NCBI GenBank assembly: GCA_002279705.1
Contig: NCCO01000005.1
Coordinates: 7,424 to 55,357 of the forward strand
DNA from: Allobosea sp. 12-68-7
GTDB taxonomy: Bacteria; Pseudomonadota; Alphaproteobacteria; Rhizobiales; Beijerinckiaceae
DNA length: 47,934 nucleotides
Reading direction: 5' to 3'
Below are positions 34,066 through 42,108 of the stretch, piece after piece. Under the pieces are notes generated by a model. That model did not search any database, was not told where the DNA came from, and saw nothing but the letters and a program-made list of their open reading frames with translations. Position numbers and translations under genes: made by a program. Within the stretch, counting starts at the first letter, position 1. Every line of letters starts with the position of its first letter.

Positions 34066-34140
34066 TGGAGCGGGAGAAGGGATTCGAACCCTCGACCCCA
34101 ACCTTGGCAAGGTTGTGCTCTACCCCTGAGCTACTCCCGC
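34066..34140 (-). tRNA. tRNA-Gly (anticodon GCC)
   Basis: Read on the minus strand, the 7-bp acceptor stem GCGGGAG/CTCCCGC, D arm (TAGCTCAGGGGTAGAGCA), anticodon arm CAACC-TTGCCAA-GGTTG with anticodon GCC, and T arm containing GGTTCGAATCC form a complete cloverleaf. The discriminator base is U, as usual for tRNA-Gly, and the CCA end is encoded (34066-34068). It decodes GGC/GGU. Its 3' end faces the IS5/ABC scar, which fits tRNA genes being favoured sites of insertion. Confidence 0.96.
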
Positions 34141-34352
34141 ATCAGGACATCGGCACGGCGTTTCCGCCGCGGAGGCCGGCTTATTGCCCCAAAGCGGCGC
34201 GCAGTGCAAGCGCCTTGTTGCGGAAGTTTCATCTTTTCGGAAAGCCGCGTCGGAACAAGCCGATCCGGCCCCGCGCGGCCGCTTGAAGCGGCGTTTGCCG
34301 CGCGTTAGGCAGGGCGACATCACTGGTTTTCGAGCTCGAGCCCGCCTTCGCC

Positions 34353-34901
34353 ATGCCGCCAACCGCCGCTGCCACTCTCGCCGCGCCGCTGACGCCCGAG
34401 CAACTCTGTGCGCATCTGAGTGCGCGCGGCATCGCCTATGTGCGCGTCGATCACGAGGCGGTCTTCACCGTCGCCGAATCCCAGGCGCTGCGCGGCACGC
34501 TGCCGGGGCTGCATTCCAAGAACCTGTTCGTGAAGGACAAGAAGGGCCGGCTTTTCCTGGTCTCGGCGCGCGAGAATGCGCGCATCGACCTCAAGCGCCT
34601 GCATGAGACGATCGGCGCGAGCGGGCGGCTCTCCTTCTGCTCGGCCGAGGCGCTGATGGAGAAGCTCGGCGTCACGCCGGGCTCGGTGACCGCGCTGGCG
34701 GTGATCAACGACCGGCAGGGCGCGGTCACGATGGTGCTCGACCGCAATCTCGCGACCGGGGAGCCGGTCAACTTCCACCCGCTGATCAACACGGCGACCC
34801 TGCGGCTCGAGCTGGACGATCTGCTGGCGTTCCTGCGCGAGACCGGCCACGATCCGATGATCGTCGATTTGCCGGTTCCCGAAGATGGACAGAACGTCTG
34901 A
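34353..34901 (+). CDS. Prolyl-tRNA editing protein (YbaK/ProX family aminoacyl-tRNA deacylase)
   Basis: This free-standing editing domain of 182 residues is in the ProX/YbaK/PrdX group. The conserved core includes GIAYVRVDHEAVFTVAESQA, then SKNLFVKDKKGRLFLVSA with the family's catalytic-pocket Lys, and later TPGSVTALAVINDRQGAVTM. PrdX/ProX proteins hydrolyse Ala-tRNA(Pro), which prolyl-tRNA synthetase makes in error. The length is right for the family and no residue looks lost. It stands alone, 78 bases before the thioredoxin gene on the same strand, and may be co-transcribed with it. Confidence 0.85.
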   Translation: MPPTAAATLAAPLTPEQLCAHLSARGIAYVRVDHEAVFTVAESQALRGTLPGLHSKNLFVKDKKGRLFLVSARENARIDLKRLHETIGASGRLSFCSAEALMEKLGVTPGSVTALAVINDRQGAVTMVLDRNLATGEPVNFHPLINTATLRLELDDLLAFLRETGHDPMIVDLPVPEDGQNV

Positions 34902-34978
34902 TCCTCCCCATCTATGGGGCGGCTGCGGGCGCGGCCGGACCACCCCGTTTCCGATATGCAGGCGATGAAGGACGACCC

Positions 34979-35878
34979 ATGCTGGTCAATGGCGACACGG
35001 CCGAACAACCCGGTCTGATCAAGGACACGAGCACCCAGGGCTTCCGGCAGGATGTCATCGCGGAGTCGATGAAGCAGCCGGTGCTTGTCGACTTCTGGGC
35101 GCCCTGGTGCGGCCCCTGCAAGCAGCTGACCCCGGTGATCGAGAAGGTGGTCAAGGCGGCGCGCGGCAAGGTGCGTCTGGTCAAGATGAACATCGACGAG
35201 TTCCCGGAGATTCCGGGTCAGCTCGGGATCCAGTCGATTCCGGCCGTCATCGCCTTCAAGCAGGGCCAGCCGATCGACGGCTTCATGGGCGCCCAGCCCG
35301 AGAGCCAGGTGAAGGCCTTCATCGAGAAGCTCGTCGGCGCAATGGGGCCCGGCGCCACGGAGGAGCTGATCGCGGCGGCCAAGGCGGCAACCGAGGCCGG
35401 CGACGCCGCCGGCGCCAGCGAGCTCTATGCGCATGCGCTGGAGCTCGAGCCCGACCATGTCGCGGCGATCGCGGGGCTGGCGAAGCTGCATCTCGATCTC
35501 GGCGATCTCGAAGGGGCGACCGGCATCCTCGGCATGGTGCCCGAGGCCAAGGCGGCAGACCCGGCCGTGGTGGCGGTGCGCGCCGCCATCGAGCTGGCGC
35601 AGCAGGCGGCGGCGCTCGGGGACACGGCGGAGCTGGAGGCGAAGGTTGCCGCCGATCCGAAGGATCATCAGGCGCGTTTCGACCTGGCGCTGGCGCTCAA
35701 CGCCAATGATCGGCGCGAGGAGGCGGTCGATCATCTGATCGCCATCATCAAGGCCGACCGTGCCTGGAACGACGACGGCGCGCGCAAGCAGCTGCTGCAG
35801 TTCTTCGAGGCCTGGGGGCCGATGGACGAGCACAGCATGGCGGGCCGGCGCAAGCTGTCCACCCTGTTGTTCTCCTGA
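34979..35878 (+). CDS. cnoX: Thioredoxin with C-terminal tetratricopeptide domain (CnoX/YbbN-like)
   Basis: This 299-residue protein has a thioredoxin domain at residues 15-115 with an intact WCGPC active site (C44, C47) and the cis-Pro loop SIPAV. The C-terminal 170 residues are Ala-rich helical repeats of the TPR type, as in E. coli CnoX (YbbN). CnoX binds unfolding, oxidised proteins and passes them to GroEL or DnaK. Unlike E. coli CnoX, which lacks the CGPC pair, this one should be redox active, as reported for alphaproteobacterial relatives such as Caulobacter. It is followed 16 bases later by a Lon-N protein, a frequent neighbour in this class. Confidence 0.88.
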   Translation: MLVNGDTAEQPGLIKDTSTQGFRQDVIAESMKQPVLVDFWAPWCGPCKQLTPVIEKVVKAARGKVRLVKMNIDEFPEIPGQLGIQSIPAVIAFKQGQPIDGFMGAQPESQVKAFIEKLVGAMGPGATEELIAAAKAATEAGDAAGASELYAHALELEPDHVAAIAGLAKLHLDLGDLEGATGILGMVPEAKAADPAVVAVRAAIELAQQAAALGDTAELEAKVAADPKDHQARFDLALALNANDRREEAVDHLIAIIKADRAWNDDGARKQLLQFFEAWGPMDEHSMAGRRKLSTLLFS

Positions 35879-35894
35879 ACGTGAGGAGCGGCCG

Positions 35895-36566
35895 ATGGGC
35901 ATGAACGCCGTCTATGAGGGGCCGGACGACTGCCCGGCCGTGGTGCCCGTGTTTCCGCTCGGAGGCGCGCTGCTGCTGCCCCGCGGGCAGATGCCGCTCA
36001 ACATTTTCGAGCCGCGCTACATCGCCATGATCGACGACGCGATCCGCACGCATCGCGTCATCGGCATCGTCCAGCCGGAACCGGAGAGCGCCCGCCAGGC
36101 GGCGACACCGGGCCTGCTGCAGGTCGGCTGCCTCGGCCGCATCACGCAGTTCGCCGAGACCGGCGACGACCGCTACATCCTGACGCTGACGGGCATCGCG
36201 CGCTTCCGCATCGCCGAGGAGCTGTCGGTGACGACGCCCTATCGCCAGTGCCGCGTCGGCTATGACGCCTATCTGATCGACTTCACGGCGCGGGCCGGCG
36301 AGGAGGCGGTCGACCGCAACGCCCTGCTCAAGGCGCTGCGCGCCTTCGCCAAGGCGAGCGAGCTCAAGATCGACTGGAAGGGCGTCAACGAGGCCCCCAA
36401 CGAGGCGCTGGTCAATGCGCTCTCGATGATGTGCCCCTTCGGTCCGCGCGAGAAGCAGGCCCTGCTGGAGGCGCCGACCCTGAAGGAGCGCGCCGAGGTG
36501 CTGGTCGCGATCACCGAGATCGAGCTGGCCCGCAATGGCGGCGATCCCGAGACGACGCTGCAGTGA
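35895..36566 (+). CDS. Lon-N (LON substrate-binding domain) protein
   Basis: This 223-residue protein consists essentially of the N-terminal substrate-recognition domain of Lon proteases, without ATPase or protease domains. VPVFPLGGALLLPRGQMPLN, IFEPRYIAMIDDAI and LGRITQFAETGDDRYILTLT are the family hallmarks. Its role is unknown; a protein-quality-control partner is plausible given the CnoX-like gene directly before it. A GAGGAG ribosome binding site precedes ATG 35895; two further Met codons follow close by. The gene is probably in an operon with the thioredoxin. Confidence 0.87.
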   Translation: MGMNAVYEGPDDCPAVVPVFPLGGALLLPRGQMPLNIFEPRYIAMIDDAIRTHRVIGIVQPEPESARQAATPGLLQVGCLGRITQFAETGDDRYILTLTGIARFRIAEELSVTTPYRQCRVGYDAYLIDFTARAGEEAVDRNALLKALRAFAKASELKIDWKGVNEAPNEALVNALSMMCPFGPREKQALLEAPTLKERAEVLVAITEIELARNGGDPETTLQ

Positions 36567-36608
36567 AGCGGGTGTCCGCCGCCCTGATTCTGAGGAACCG
36601 CGGAGCGG

Positions 36609-36681
36609 CGTCTCGAAGGATGGTTCAGGAAGTTCCCGACGCCGCTGGAGCATCCTTCGAGACGCAAGGCTTGCGCCTTGC
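36609..36681. repeat. Palindromic intergenic repeat (type 1)
   Basis: CGTCTCGAAGGATG (36609-36622) and CATCCTTCGAGACG (36651-36664) are perfect 14-base arms around a 28-base loop. A second hairpin follows directly (GCAAGGC, 36664-36670, and GCCTTGC, 36675-36681). The CTCCTCAGGATGAAGG tail is typical of the REP-like intergenic elements common in Rhizobiales. It fills most of the gap between the Lon-N and MFS genes and may work as a terminator. Confidence 0.75.
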
Positions 36682-36703
36682 TCCTCAGGATGAAGGCTGA
36701 GCG

Positions 36704-38074
36704 GTGCAACCGACATCGTACCCACCCCGCCGCGCCGTCACCGCCTGGCTGTTCTTCGACTGGGCGGCGCAGCCCTTCTTCACGCTGATCACGACCTTCG
36801 TCTTCGCGCCCTTCTTCGCCGCGGCGCTCGCCGTCGATCCGGCACAGGGTCAGGCGTTGTGGGGCTATGCGACGGGATTCGCGGGGCTGTGCATCGCGCT
36901 GCTCTCGCCGCTGCTCGGCGGCATCGCCGACCGGACCGGGCCGCGCAAGCCCTGGATCGCGGTGTTCGGCGCGATGCTGGTGCTGGGGTCGGGTGCGCTC
37001 TGGTTTGCCGTGCCCGGCTCTCCCTGGGCCGTGCCGATCGCGCTGTGCGGCTTCGTGCTGGCGACGATCGGGGCCGAGTTCGCGACCACCTTCAACAATG
37101 CGATGATGACGCGGCTGGTGCCGCCCGAACGGCTCGGCTGGCTCTCGGGCACGGGCTGGGCGATCGGCTATCTCGGCGGGCTGATCTCGCTCGCGCTGAC
37201 GCTGGCGCTGCTCGCGGCCGATCCGCTCACCGGCAAGACGCTGGTGGGGCTGACGCCGATCCTCGGGCTCGACGCCGCCGCACGCGAGGGCGACCGTTTC
37301 TCCGGCCCGCTGACGGCGCTCTGGTTCGTCGTCTTCGTGGCGCCGATGTTCCTGTTCACGCCCGACACGGTGCGCTCGGGTCTGAGCCTGCGGGCGGCCG
37401 CGCAGGGCGGCGTCGGGCGCCTGATGGCGACGCTGCGCGAGCTGCCGCGACTGCCCTCGCTCGGGCGATTCCTGCTCGCCAACATGGTCTATCAGGACGC
37501 GCTGGTGGCGCTGTTTGCCTTCGGGGGCATCTATGCCGCTGGCGTCTTCGGCTGGCAGACGATCGAGATCGGCGTGTTCGGCATCCTGCTGACGGTGACC
37601 GGCACATTCGGCGCCTGGATCGGTGGCCGGGTCGACGATGCGATCGGCGGCAAGACAGTGGTGCTGGGCTCGATCGGCTGCCTGCTGCTGGCCTGCCTTG
37701 GCATTCTCTCGCTGGCGCCCGACCGGATCCTGTTCGTGGTCCAGGCCGCGCCGGCCACGCCTGGCGACGGGCTGTTCGGCTCGCTACCCGAGAAGGTGTA
37801 TCTGGGCTTGGGCCTGCTGATCGGGCTGGTGGCCGGGCCGTTGCAGGCGTCCTCGCGCAGCCTGATGGCGCGGCTGGCGCCGCCGGAGCGCGTCGGCGAG
37901 TTCTTCGGGCTGTTCGCTCTGTCGGGGAAGGTGACGTCCTTCCTGGGGCCGACGCTGGTGGCGCTGGCGACGACCGTCTTCGCCAGCCAGCGCGCGGGGC
38001 TGGCCGTGCTGATCCTGTTCTTCCTCACCGGCGGGGCGCTGTTGGCGGGGGTTAGGATACAAAGGCCGAAGTGA
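36704..38074 (+). CDS. MFS transporter, UMF1 (Atg22-like) family
   Basis: This 12-helix membrane protein of 456 residues belongs to the UMF1 branch of the major facilitator superfamily, related to the yeast vacuolar effluxer Atg22. The family features are FFDWAAQPFFTLITTFVFAP at the N-terminus, GGIADRTGPRKPWI after helix 2 and LSGTGWAIGYLGGLISLAL in helix 5. The second half contains VGEFFGLFALSGKVTSFLGP. Substrates are unknown in bacteria; amino acid efflux is the analogy. The start is a GTG at 36704, which gives the complete first helix; it stands just after the repeat, and the ribosome binding site is weak. Confidence 0.82.
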   Translation: MQPTSYPPRRAVTAWLFFDWAAQPFFTLITTFVFAPFFAAALAVDPAQGQALWGYATGFAGLCIALLSPLLGGIADRTGPRKPWIAVFGAMLVLGSGALWFAVPGSPWAVPIALCGFVLATIGAEFATTFNNAMMTRLVPPERLGWLSGTGWAIGYLGGLISLALTLALLAADPLTGKTLVGLTPILGLDAAAREGDRFSGPLTALWFVVFVAPMFLFTPDTVRSGLSLRAAAQGGVGRLMATLRELPRLPSLGRFLLANMVYQDALVALFAFGGIYAAGVFGWQTIEIGVFGILLTVTGTFGAWIGGRVDDAIGGKTVVLGSIGCLLLACLGILSLAPDRILFVVQAAPATPGDGLFGSLPEKVYLGLGLLIGLVAGPLQASSRSLMARLAPPERVGEFFGLFALSGKVTSFLGPTLVALATTVFASQRAGLAVLILFFLTGGALLAGVRIQRPK

Positions 38075-38083
38075 GGGCCATTT

Positions 38084-38178
38084 CCGTCATGCTCGGGCTT
38101 GTCCCGAGCGTCCACGTCTTGAATGCCGCCCTCGATTGGCGAAGACGTGGATGGTCGCCACAAGGGCGACCATGACGG
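38084..38178. repeat. Palindromic dispersed repeat (type 2, copy A)
   Basis: Outer arms CCGTCATG (38084-38091) and CATGACGG (38171-38178) enclose inner arms around CCACGTCTT and AAGACGTGG plus a CTCGGGCTTGTCCCGAG hairpin. The same organisation recurs at 40616-40704. It lies between convergent genes and could end both transcripts. Confidence 0.85.
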
Positions 38179-38190
38179 CGTCGGGTGCCC

Positions 38191-39627
38191 TCAGCGAACC
38201 AGAATGTTCCGGAACTGCCAGGGGTCGCTCTCGTCGAGGTCCTCGGGGAAGAGGCCGGGGCGGCCGTCGAGCGGGGTCCAGTCGGTGTAATAGCCGTTGA
38301 CCGGGCCGAGATAGGGCATCTGGATTTCGAGGCAGCGGTCGAGATCCATCTCCTCGACCTCGACGATGCCGGCGTTGGGATTTTCCAGCGCCCAGACCAT
38401 GCCGGCGAGCACGGCCGAGGTCACCTGCAGGCCGGTCGCGGTCTGGTAGGGGGCGAGCTTGCGGGTCTCCTCGGTCGAGAGCTGCGAGCCGAACCAATAG
38501 GCGCCCTTCTCGTGGCCGTAGAGCAGCACGCCGAGCTCGTCGATGCCGTCGATGACCTCTTCCTCGTCGAGGATGTGATGCTCTTCCTGCGGGCGGCCGG
38601 CATTGCCGAACATCTCGTGCAGGGAGAGCACCGCGTCATTGGCGGGGTGATAGGCGTAGTGGCAGGTCGGGCGGTAGATCGCCTTGCCGGTCTCGTCGCG
38701 CACCGTGAAATAATCGGCGATCGAGATCGACTCGTTGTGCGTGACGAGGAAGCCATGCTGGGGACCCGGCGTCGGGCACCAGCTGCGGACCTTGGTCGCT
38801 GCGCCCGGCTGCATCAGGTAGATCGCCGCCTGCGAGCCGGTCTCGTGGGTGCGGGCATTCTCCGGCATCCATTTCTCATGGGTGCCCCAGCCGAGCTCGG
38901 CCGGCTGGACGCCCTCGGAGATGAAGCCCTCGACCGACCAGGTGTTGACGAAGACACCCGGGGGCTTGGGGTTCTTCGAGCGCTGGGTGTCGCGTTCGGC
39001 GATGTGGATGCCCTTGACGCCGACGTGCTGCATCAGCGCGGCCCATTCCTCGCGGGTGGTCGGCTGCGGCACGTTGAGGCGCATGTCGGCAGCGATGTTC
39101 AGCAGGCCCTTCTTGGCGAGCCAGGAGGCCATGCCGGGATTGGCGCCGCAGCAGGAGACGGCGGTGGTCGAGCCGGGCTGGCGGGCGCGTTTGGCGGCGA
39201 GCGTCATCTCGCGCAGCGCATAGTTCGAGCGCTCGCCCGGGCCCTTGGTCTCGTCGAAATAGAAGCCGAGCCAAGGCTCGTTGACCGTGTCGATATAGAG
39301 CGCGCCGAGGCTGGAGCAGAGCTCCATGATGTCGCGCGAGCCGGTGTCGCAGGACAGGTTGACGCAGAAGCCCTGGCCGCCGCCGGCGGTCAGCAAGGGG
39401 GACAGCATGTCCTTGTAGTTCTCGAGCGTCACGGCTTCGTGGATGAAGCGGATGCCTCGCTCGTCGAGGAGGTGGCGGTTCTGGTCATCGGGAGCGATGA
39501 CGACGAAGCGGCTCTTGTCGAACTTCAGGTGCCGTTCGATCAGCGGCAGCGTCCCGCGGCCGATCGAACCGAAGCCGATCATCACGATCGGGCCGGTGAT
39601 CTCTCCATAGACGGGCCAGGTGCTCAT
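38191..39627 (-). CDS. hss: Homospermidine synthase
   Basis: This enzyme of 478 residues, the usual bacterial length, makes sym-homospermidine from two putrescines (or putrescine plus spermidine) with NAD+ as prosthetic cofactor. The N-terminal nucleotide site is VMIGFGSIGRGTLP (residues 15-28). Saccharopine-dehydrogenase-like motifs follow (VNLSCDTGSRDIMELC, NEPWLGFYFDE, SCCGANPGMASWL), as do NTWSVEGFISEGVQPAELGW and the CHYAYHPANDA region seen in Blastochloris-type enzymes. The ATG at 39627 is preceded by AAAGGAG, and a 5'-UTR hairpin lies at 39665-39686. Its putrescine supply probably comes from the decarboxylase at 44772-45917. Confidence 0.95.
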   Translation of the reverse strand: MSTWPVYGEITGPIVMIGFGSIGRGTLPLIERHLKFDKSRFVVIAPDDQNRHLLDERGIRFIHEAVTLENYKDMLSPLLTAGGGQGFCVNLSCDTGSRDIMELCSSLGALYIDTVNEPWLGFYFDETKGPGERSNYALREMTLAAKRARQPGSTTAVSCCGANPGMASWLAKKGLLNIAADMRLNVPQPTTREEWAALMQHVGVKGIHIAERDTQRSKNPKPPGVFVNTWSVEGFISEGVQPAELGWGTHEKWMPENARTHETGSQAAIYLMQPGAATKVRSWCPTPGPQHGFLVTHNESISIADYFTVRDETGKAIYRPTCHYAYHPANDAVLSLHEMFGNAGRPQEEHHILDEEEVIDGIDELGVLLYGHEKGAYWFGSQLSTEETRKLAPYQTATGLQVTSAVLAGMVWALENPNAGIVEVEEMDLDRCLEIQMPYLGPVNGYYTDWTPLDGRPGLFPEDLDESDPWQFRNILVR

Positions 39628-39664
39628 TCTCGGGTTGTCTCCTTTGGGATCGGCGCTGTTGAGA

Positions 39665-39686
39665 GGGTGGCCGCGCGGAGCCACCC
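39665..39686 (-). promoter_or_regulatory. Hairpin in the leader of homospermidine synthase
   Basis: GGGTGGC (39665-39671) and GCCACCC (39680-39686) pair around an 8-base loop, about 40 bases before the hss ATG and just upstream of its ribosome binding site. It could affect mRNA stability or translation; no known riboswitch pattern is recognised. Confidence 0.35.
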
Positions 39687-39761
39687 CGGCTCCTATGAGG
39701 GAAGCGTTGTCTGAGTCAAACATCAACCGCAGAGGCGGTGGCAAGCGCACCCCGCGAAGGT

Positions 39762-40589
39762 CTAGTGGCTGCCGGGATAATCGGCATCGAGGACGAAGGG
39801 GTACGGGCCTGGGAAGCGCTCGACAAAGGCCGTGTGCGTGACGAAGCCGGCGCCTTCGCGGAAGGAATGCAGCAGATAGGCCGGCGGCTCCATGTGGAAG
39901 GTCGAGGGGCTCGCCTCCGAGAGATCGAGCGTGACGGCGTGGGTTACGCTGGGGGAGATCTGCGCGATCGTGCCGGCGAAGCGCGTCACGATCGGCCGGT
40001 GGTGATGGCCGCAGAGGATGCGCTCGATATTGGGATGACGGGCGACGATCGCCGCGAACGCCTGGGCGCCGTCGAGGAGCCGGATCGCATCCATGTGGCG
40101 GATGCCGCAATCGAAGGGCGGGTGGTGCATGAAGATCGCGACCGGCCTGCCGTCGGCTTCCGTCAGCGCCTTGTCGAGAAAGGCGAGCCGCGTCGCGCAG
40201 AGCGCACCGGCGCTCTTGCCCGGCAGCAGCGTGTCGAGGCCGATCAGGCGCATCGGGCCGCAATCGGCGACGAACTGGACGAAGCCGCCATCAAGGACCT
40301 GCCGCGCATCGAGCGCCAGCCCCGCGGTCAGCGTCTCCCTGCGGTCATGGTTGCCCGGCACGACGAGGACGGGAATGCCGAGTCCATCGAGCATCGCGCG
40401 CAGGATGGCGTATTCCTCGGGCAGGCCGCAGTCGGTGAGATCGCCGGTGATGACCAGCAGATCGGGCCGGGGCGAGAGCCGGGCGACGACATCGAGCGCG
40501 CGCTCGCTCAGCGCGTTGGTCTCGGAGACGCGATAGGCGGGCTTGCCGCGCGGGCGGATATGCAGGTCGGTGATCTGGGCGATGAGCAT
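39762..40589 (-). CDS. Class III metallophosphodiesterase, GpdQ/CpdA-like
   Basis: This binuclear metallophosphoesterase has 275 residues. Metal and active-site residues are all present: TDLHI (D8, H10), GDLTD (D50), PGNHD (N80, H81), MHHPP (H155, H156) and CGHHH (H195, H197). Length and motif spacing, and the MLIAQITDLHIRPRG start, match GpdQ, a glycerophosphodiesterase; the related CpdA type cleaves cyclic AMP. The Ugp-like importer immediately upstream favours glycerophosphodiester substrates. The ATG at 40589 is chosen because the open frame upstream runs into a dispersed repeat. Confidence 0.82.
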   Translation of the reverse strand: MLIAQITDLHIRPRGKPAYRVSETNALSERALDVVARLSPRPDLLVITGDLTDCGLPEEYAILRAMLDGLGIPVLVVPGNHDRRETLTAGLALDARQVLDGGFVQFVADCGPMRLIGLDTLLPGKSAGALCATRLAFLDKALTEADGRPVAIFMHHPPFDCGIRHMDAIRLLDGAQAFAAIVARHPNIERILCGHHHRPIVTRFAGTIAQISPSVTHAVTLDLSEASPSTFHMEPPAYLLHSFREGAGFVTHTAFVERFPGPYPFVLDADYPGSH

Positions 40590-40615
40590 CTGCGTGGTGT
40601 CCGGATGCGACCTCC

Positions 40616-40704
40616 CCGTCATGCTCGCCCCTGTGGCGAGCATCCACGTCTTGCGACGGCGAGGAGGGAAGACGTGGATGGTCGGGACAAGCCCGACCAT
40701 GACG
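40616..40704. repeat. Palindromic dispersed repeat (type 2, copy B)
   Basis: It has the same plan as 38084-38178: CCGTCATG at the left, inner CATCCACGTCTT and AAGACGTGGATG arms, and CATGACG at the right. It lies between the phosphodiesterase and binding-protein genes. Confidence 0.85.
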
Positions 40705-40723
40705 ATGGAAGGCGGTGATGAGG

Positions 40724-40752
40724 GTCATGCCCGGCTCAAGGCCGGGCATGAC
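40724..40752 (-). terminator. Strong hairpin after the binding-protein gene
   Basis: GTCATGCCCGGC (40724-40735) and GCCGGGCATGAC (40741-40752) are perfect 12-base arms with a 5-base loop, 14 bases past the stop of the binding-protein gene. There is no T-run. The sequence is related to the type 2 repeats and may limit transcription from the importer operon into the phosphodiesterase gene, or stabilise the mRNA end. Confidence 0.5.
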
Positions 40753-40765
40753 GTCGAACAAGCGT

Positions 40766-42097
40766 TCAGTTCGTCGGCAGCTTCAGCGCGGTCTGCTCGA
40801 CATAAGGACGCATGATCTCGTCGGCGCCCTTCTGGGCGGCAACGAGGGCCTCCTTCGGCGTCTTCTTGCCCGAGAGCACGGCGGCCAGTTCGTCCTCGAT
40901 CGCCTTGCGGACGGGGACGGTCTTGTAGGTGGCGAACCACGGCTTGGCGACGGCGAGCTGGCTCACCGCGATGCCGGCGTCGGGGTTCTTGGCGAGAAAC
41001 GCCTTCATCTCCGGCAGGTCATAGGCGGCCTTGTTGGGGGCGAAATAGCCGGTGGCGCGGCTCCACCAGCCGGACTTCTCAGGGCTCGTCATCCAGTTGA
41101 TCAGCGTCCAGGCGGCCTTGCGGCGCTCGCCCTCGACGCCCGTCGGGATGACCAGCGAGGCGCCGCCGATCGGAACCTCGTTCTTCACGTTCTTCGGCAC
41201 GAAGGCGACCTTGTAGGGGAACTTCGCGTTGGTGCGGATATGGGTCAGCGAGCCCGTCGAGAGCAGCATCATCGAGGCCTGGCCGGAGAGGAAGGCCGAG
41301 GACACCGCGCCGCCCGCCTGGACGCCGGCCGGATGGACCTTGTGCTTGGCGATGAGGTCGGACCAGAAGGTCAGGGCGCCGAGCATGGAGGGGGTGTCGT
41401 AATAGACCTCGCCGCCGTAATCGACATTGAACCACTGGCCGCCATTGGAATGGGTCAGGGCCTGCAGGATCCAGCCGCCGTAGTCGTAGTTGGAGGGCAT
41501 CATCATGCCCCAGCGGGTGACGCGGTCGCCGTCGCGCTTGGTCAGCTTCTTGGCGGTGGTGACCAGCTCTTCCCAGTTGGTCGGCAGCTTGTCGGGGTCG
41601 AGGCCGGCTTCCTTGAGATGGTCGGTGTTGACGTAGAGCAGCGGCGTCGAGTTGTGGAAGGGCACGCCATAGACCTGCCGGTCGAGCACGGCGTTGCCGT
41701 GCAGCGCGTCGAAGAACTGGCCCATGAACTGGTCGTTGGTCTTGCCGTCGGCCTTGATCAGGCCGTCCATCGCCTGGATTTCGCCCTCGATCTTGAGGTC
41801 GAGCAGGAAGTTGGCGGACATGATCACGGCGGCGGGCGGCTTGCCGGCCTTCATCGCCGCGCGGGTCTTGATCAGGGTCTCGTCATAGGAGCCGGTATAG
41901 ACCGGGGTGGCCTTGATCGACGGGTTCTTCTCGTTGAACTCCTTGATCAGGGCGGCCATGTCGCGGGCGAGCTGGCCGTCGACGGGGACGGGGAAGAACA
42001 GCTCGATCTCGGTCGGGGCCTGGGCGAAGGCGGGCGACAGCGCGAAGCTCGTGGCGAGCGCGGCGCCGGCCAGAACGGTGCGTCTTGTGGTGGTCAT
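40766..42097 (-). CDS. Sugar/glycerol-3-phosphate-type ABC transporter substrate-binding protein (UgpB-like)
   Basis: This cluster-D binding protein of 443 residues is exported through a signal with a Tat-like start (MTTTRRTVLAGAALATSFAL, cleavage near AFAQA). The mature part carries EIELFFPVPVDGQLARDMAA, the extracellular solute-binding family 1 pattern VYGVPFHNSTPLLYVNTDHL, and GASLVIPTGVEGERRKAAWT. The VPFHNSTPLLYVN segment is typical of UgpB, which binds glycerol-3-phosphate and glycerophosphodiesters. It is the third gene of the importer operon, 11 bases after the second permease. Confidence 0.85.
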   Translation of the reverse strand: MTTTRRTVLAGAALATSFALSPAFAQAPTEIELFFPVPVDGQLARDMAALIKEFNEKNPSIKATPVYTGSYDETLIKTRAAMKAGKPPAAVIMSANFLLDLKIEGEIQAMDGLIKADGKTNDQFMGQFFDALHGNAVLDRQVYGVPFHNSTPLLYVNTDHLKEAGLDPDKLPTNWEELVTTAKKLTKRDGDRVTRWGMMMPSNYDYGGWILQALTHSNGGQWFNVDYGGEVYYDTPSMLGALTFWSDLIAKHKVHPAGVQAGGAVSSAFLSGQASMMLLSTGSLTHIRTNAKFPYKVAFVPKNVKNEVPIGGASLVIPTGVEGERRKAAWTLINWMTSPEKSGWWSRATGYFAPNKAAYDLPEMKAFLAKNPDAGIAVSQLAVAKPWFATYKTVPVRKAIEDELAAVLSGKKTPKEALVAAQKGADEIMRPYVEQTALKLPTN

Positions 42098-42108
42098 GGT
42101 GGCTTCCC

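Noticed and set aside
33997-34308. Open frame with a SGRRDSNPRPQPWQGC-like translation
   Set aside because: This is the antisense of tRNA-Gly, a well-known source of spurious protein annotations.
39628-40263. N-terminal extension of the homospermidine synthase frame to 690 codons
   Set aside because: The extension is a shadow of the phosphodiesterase gene; ATG 39627 has an AAAGGAG site and gives the usual 478 residues.
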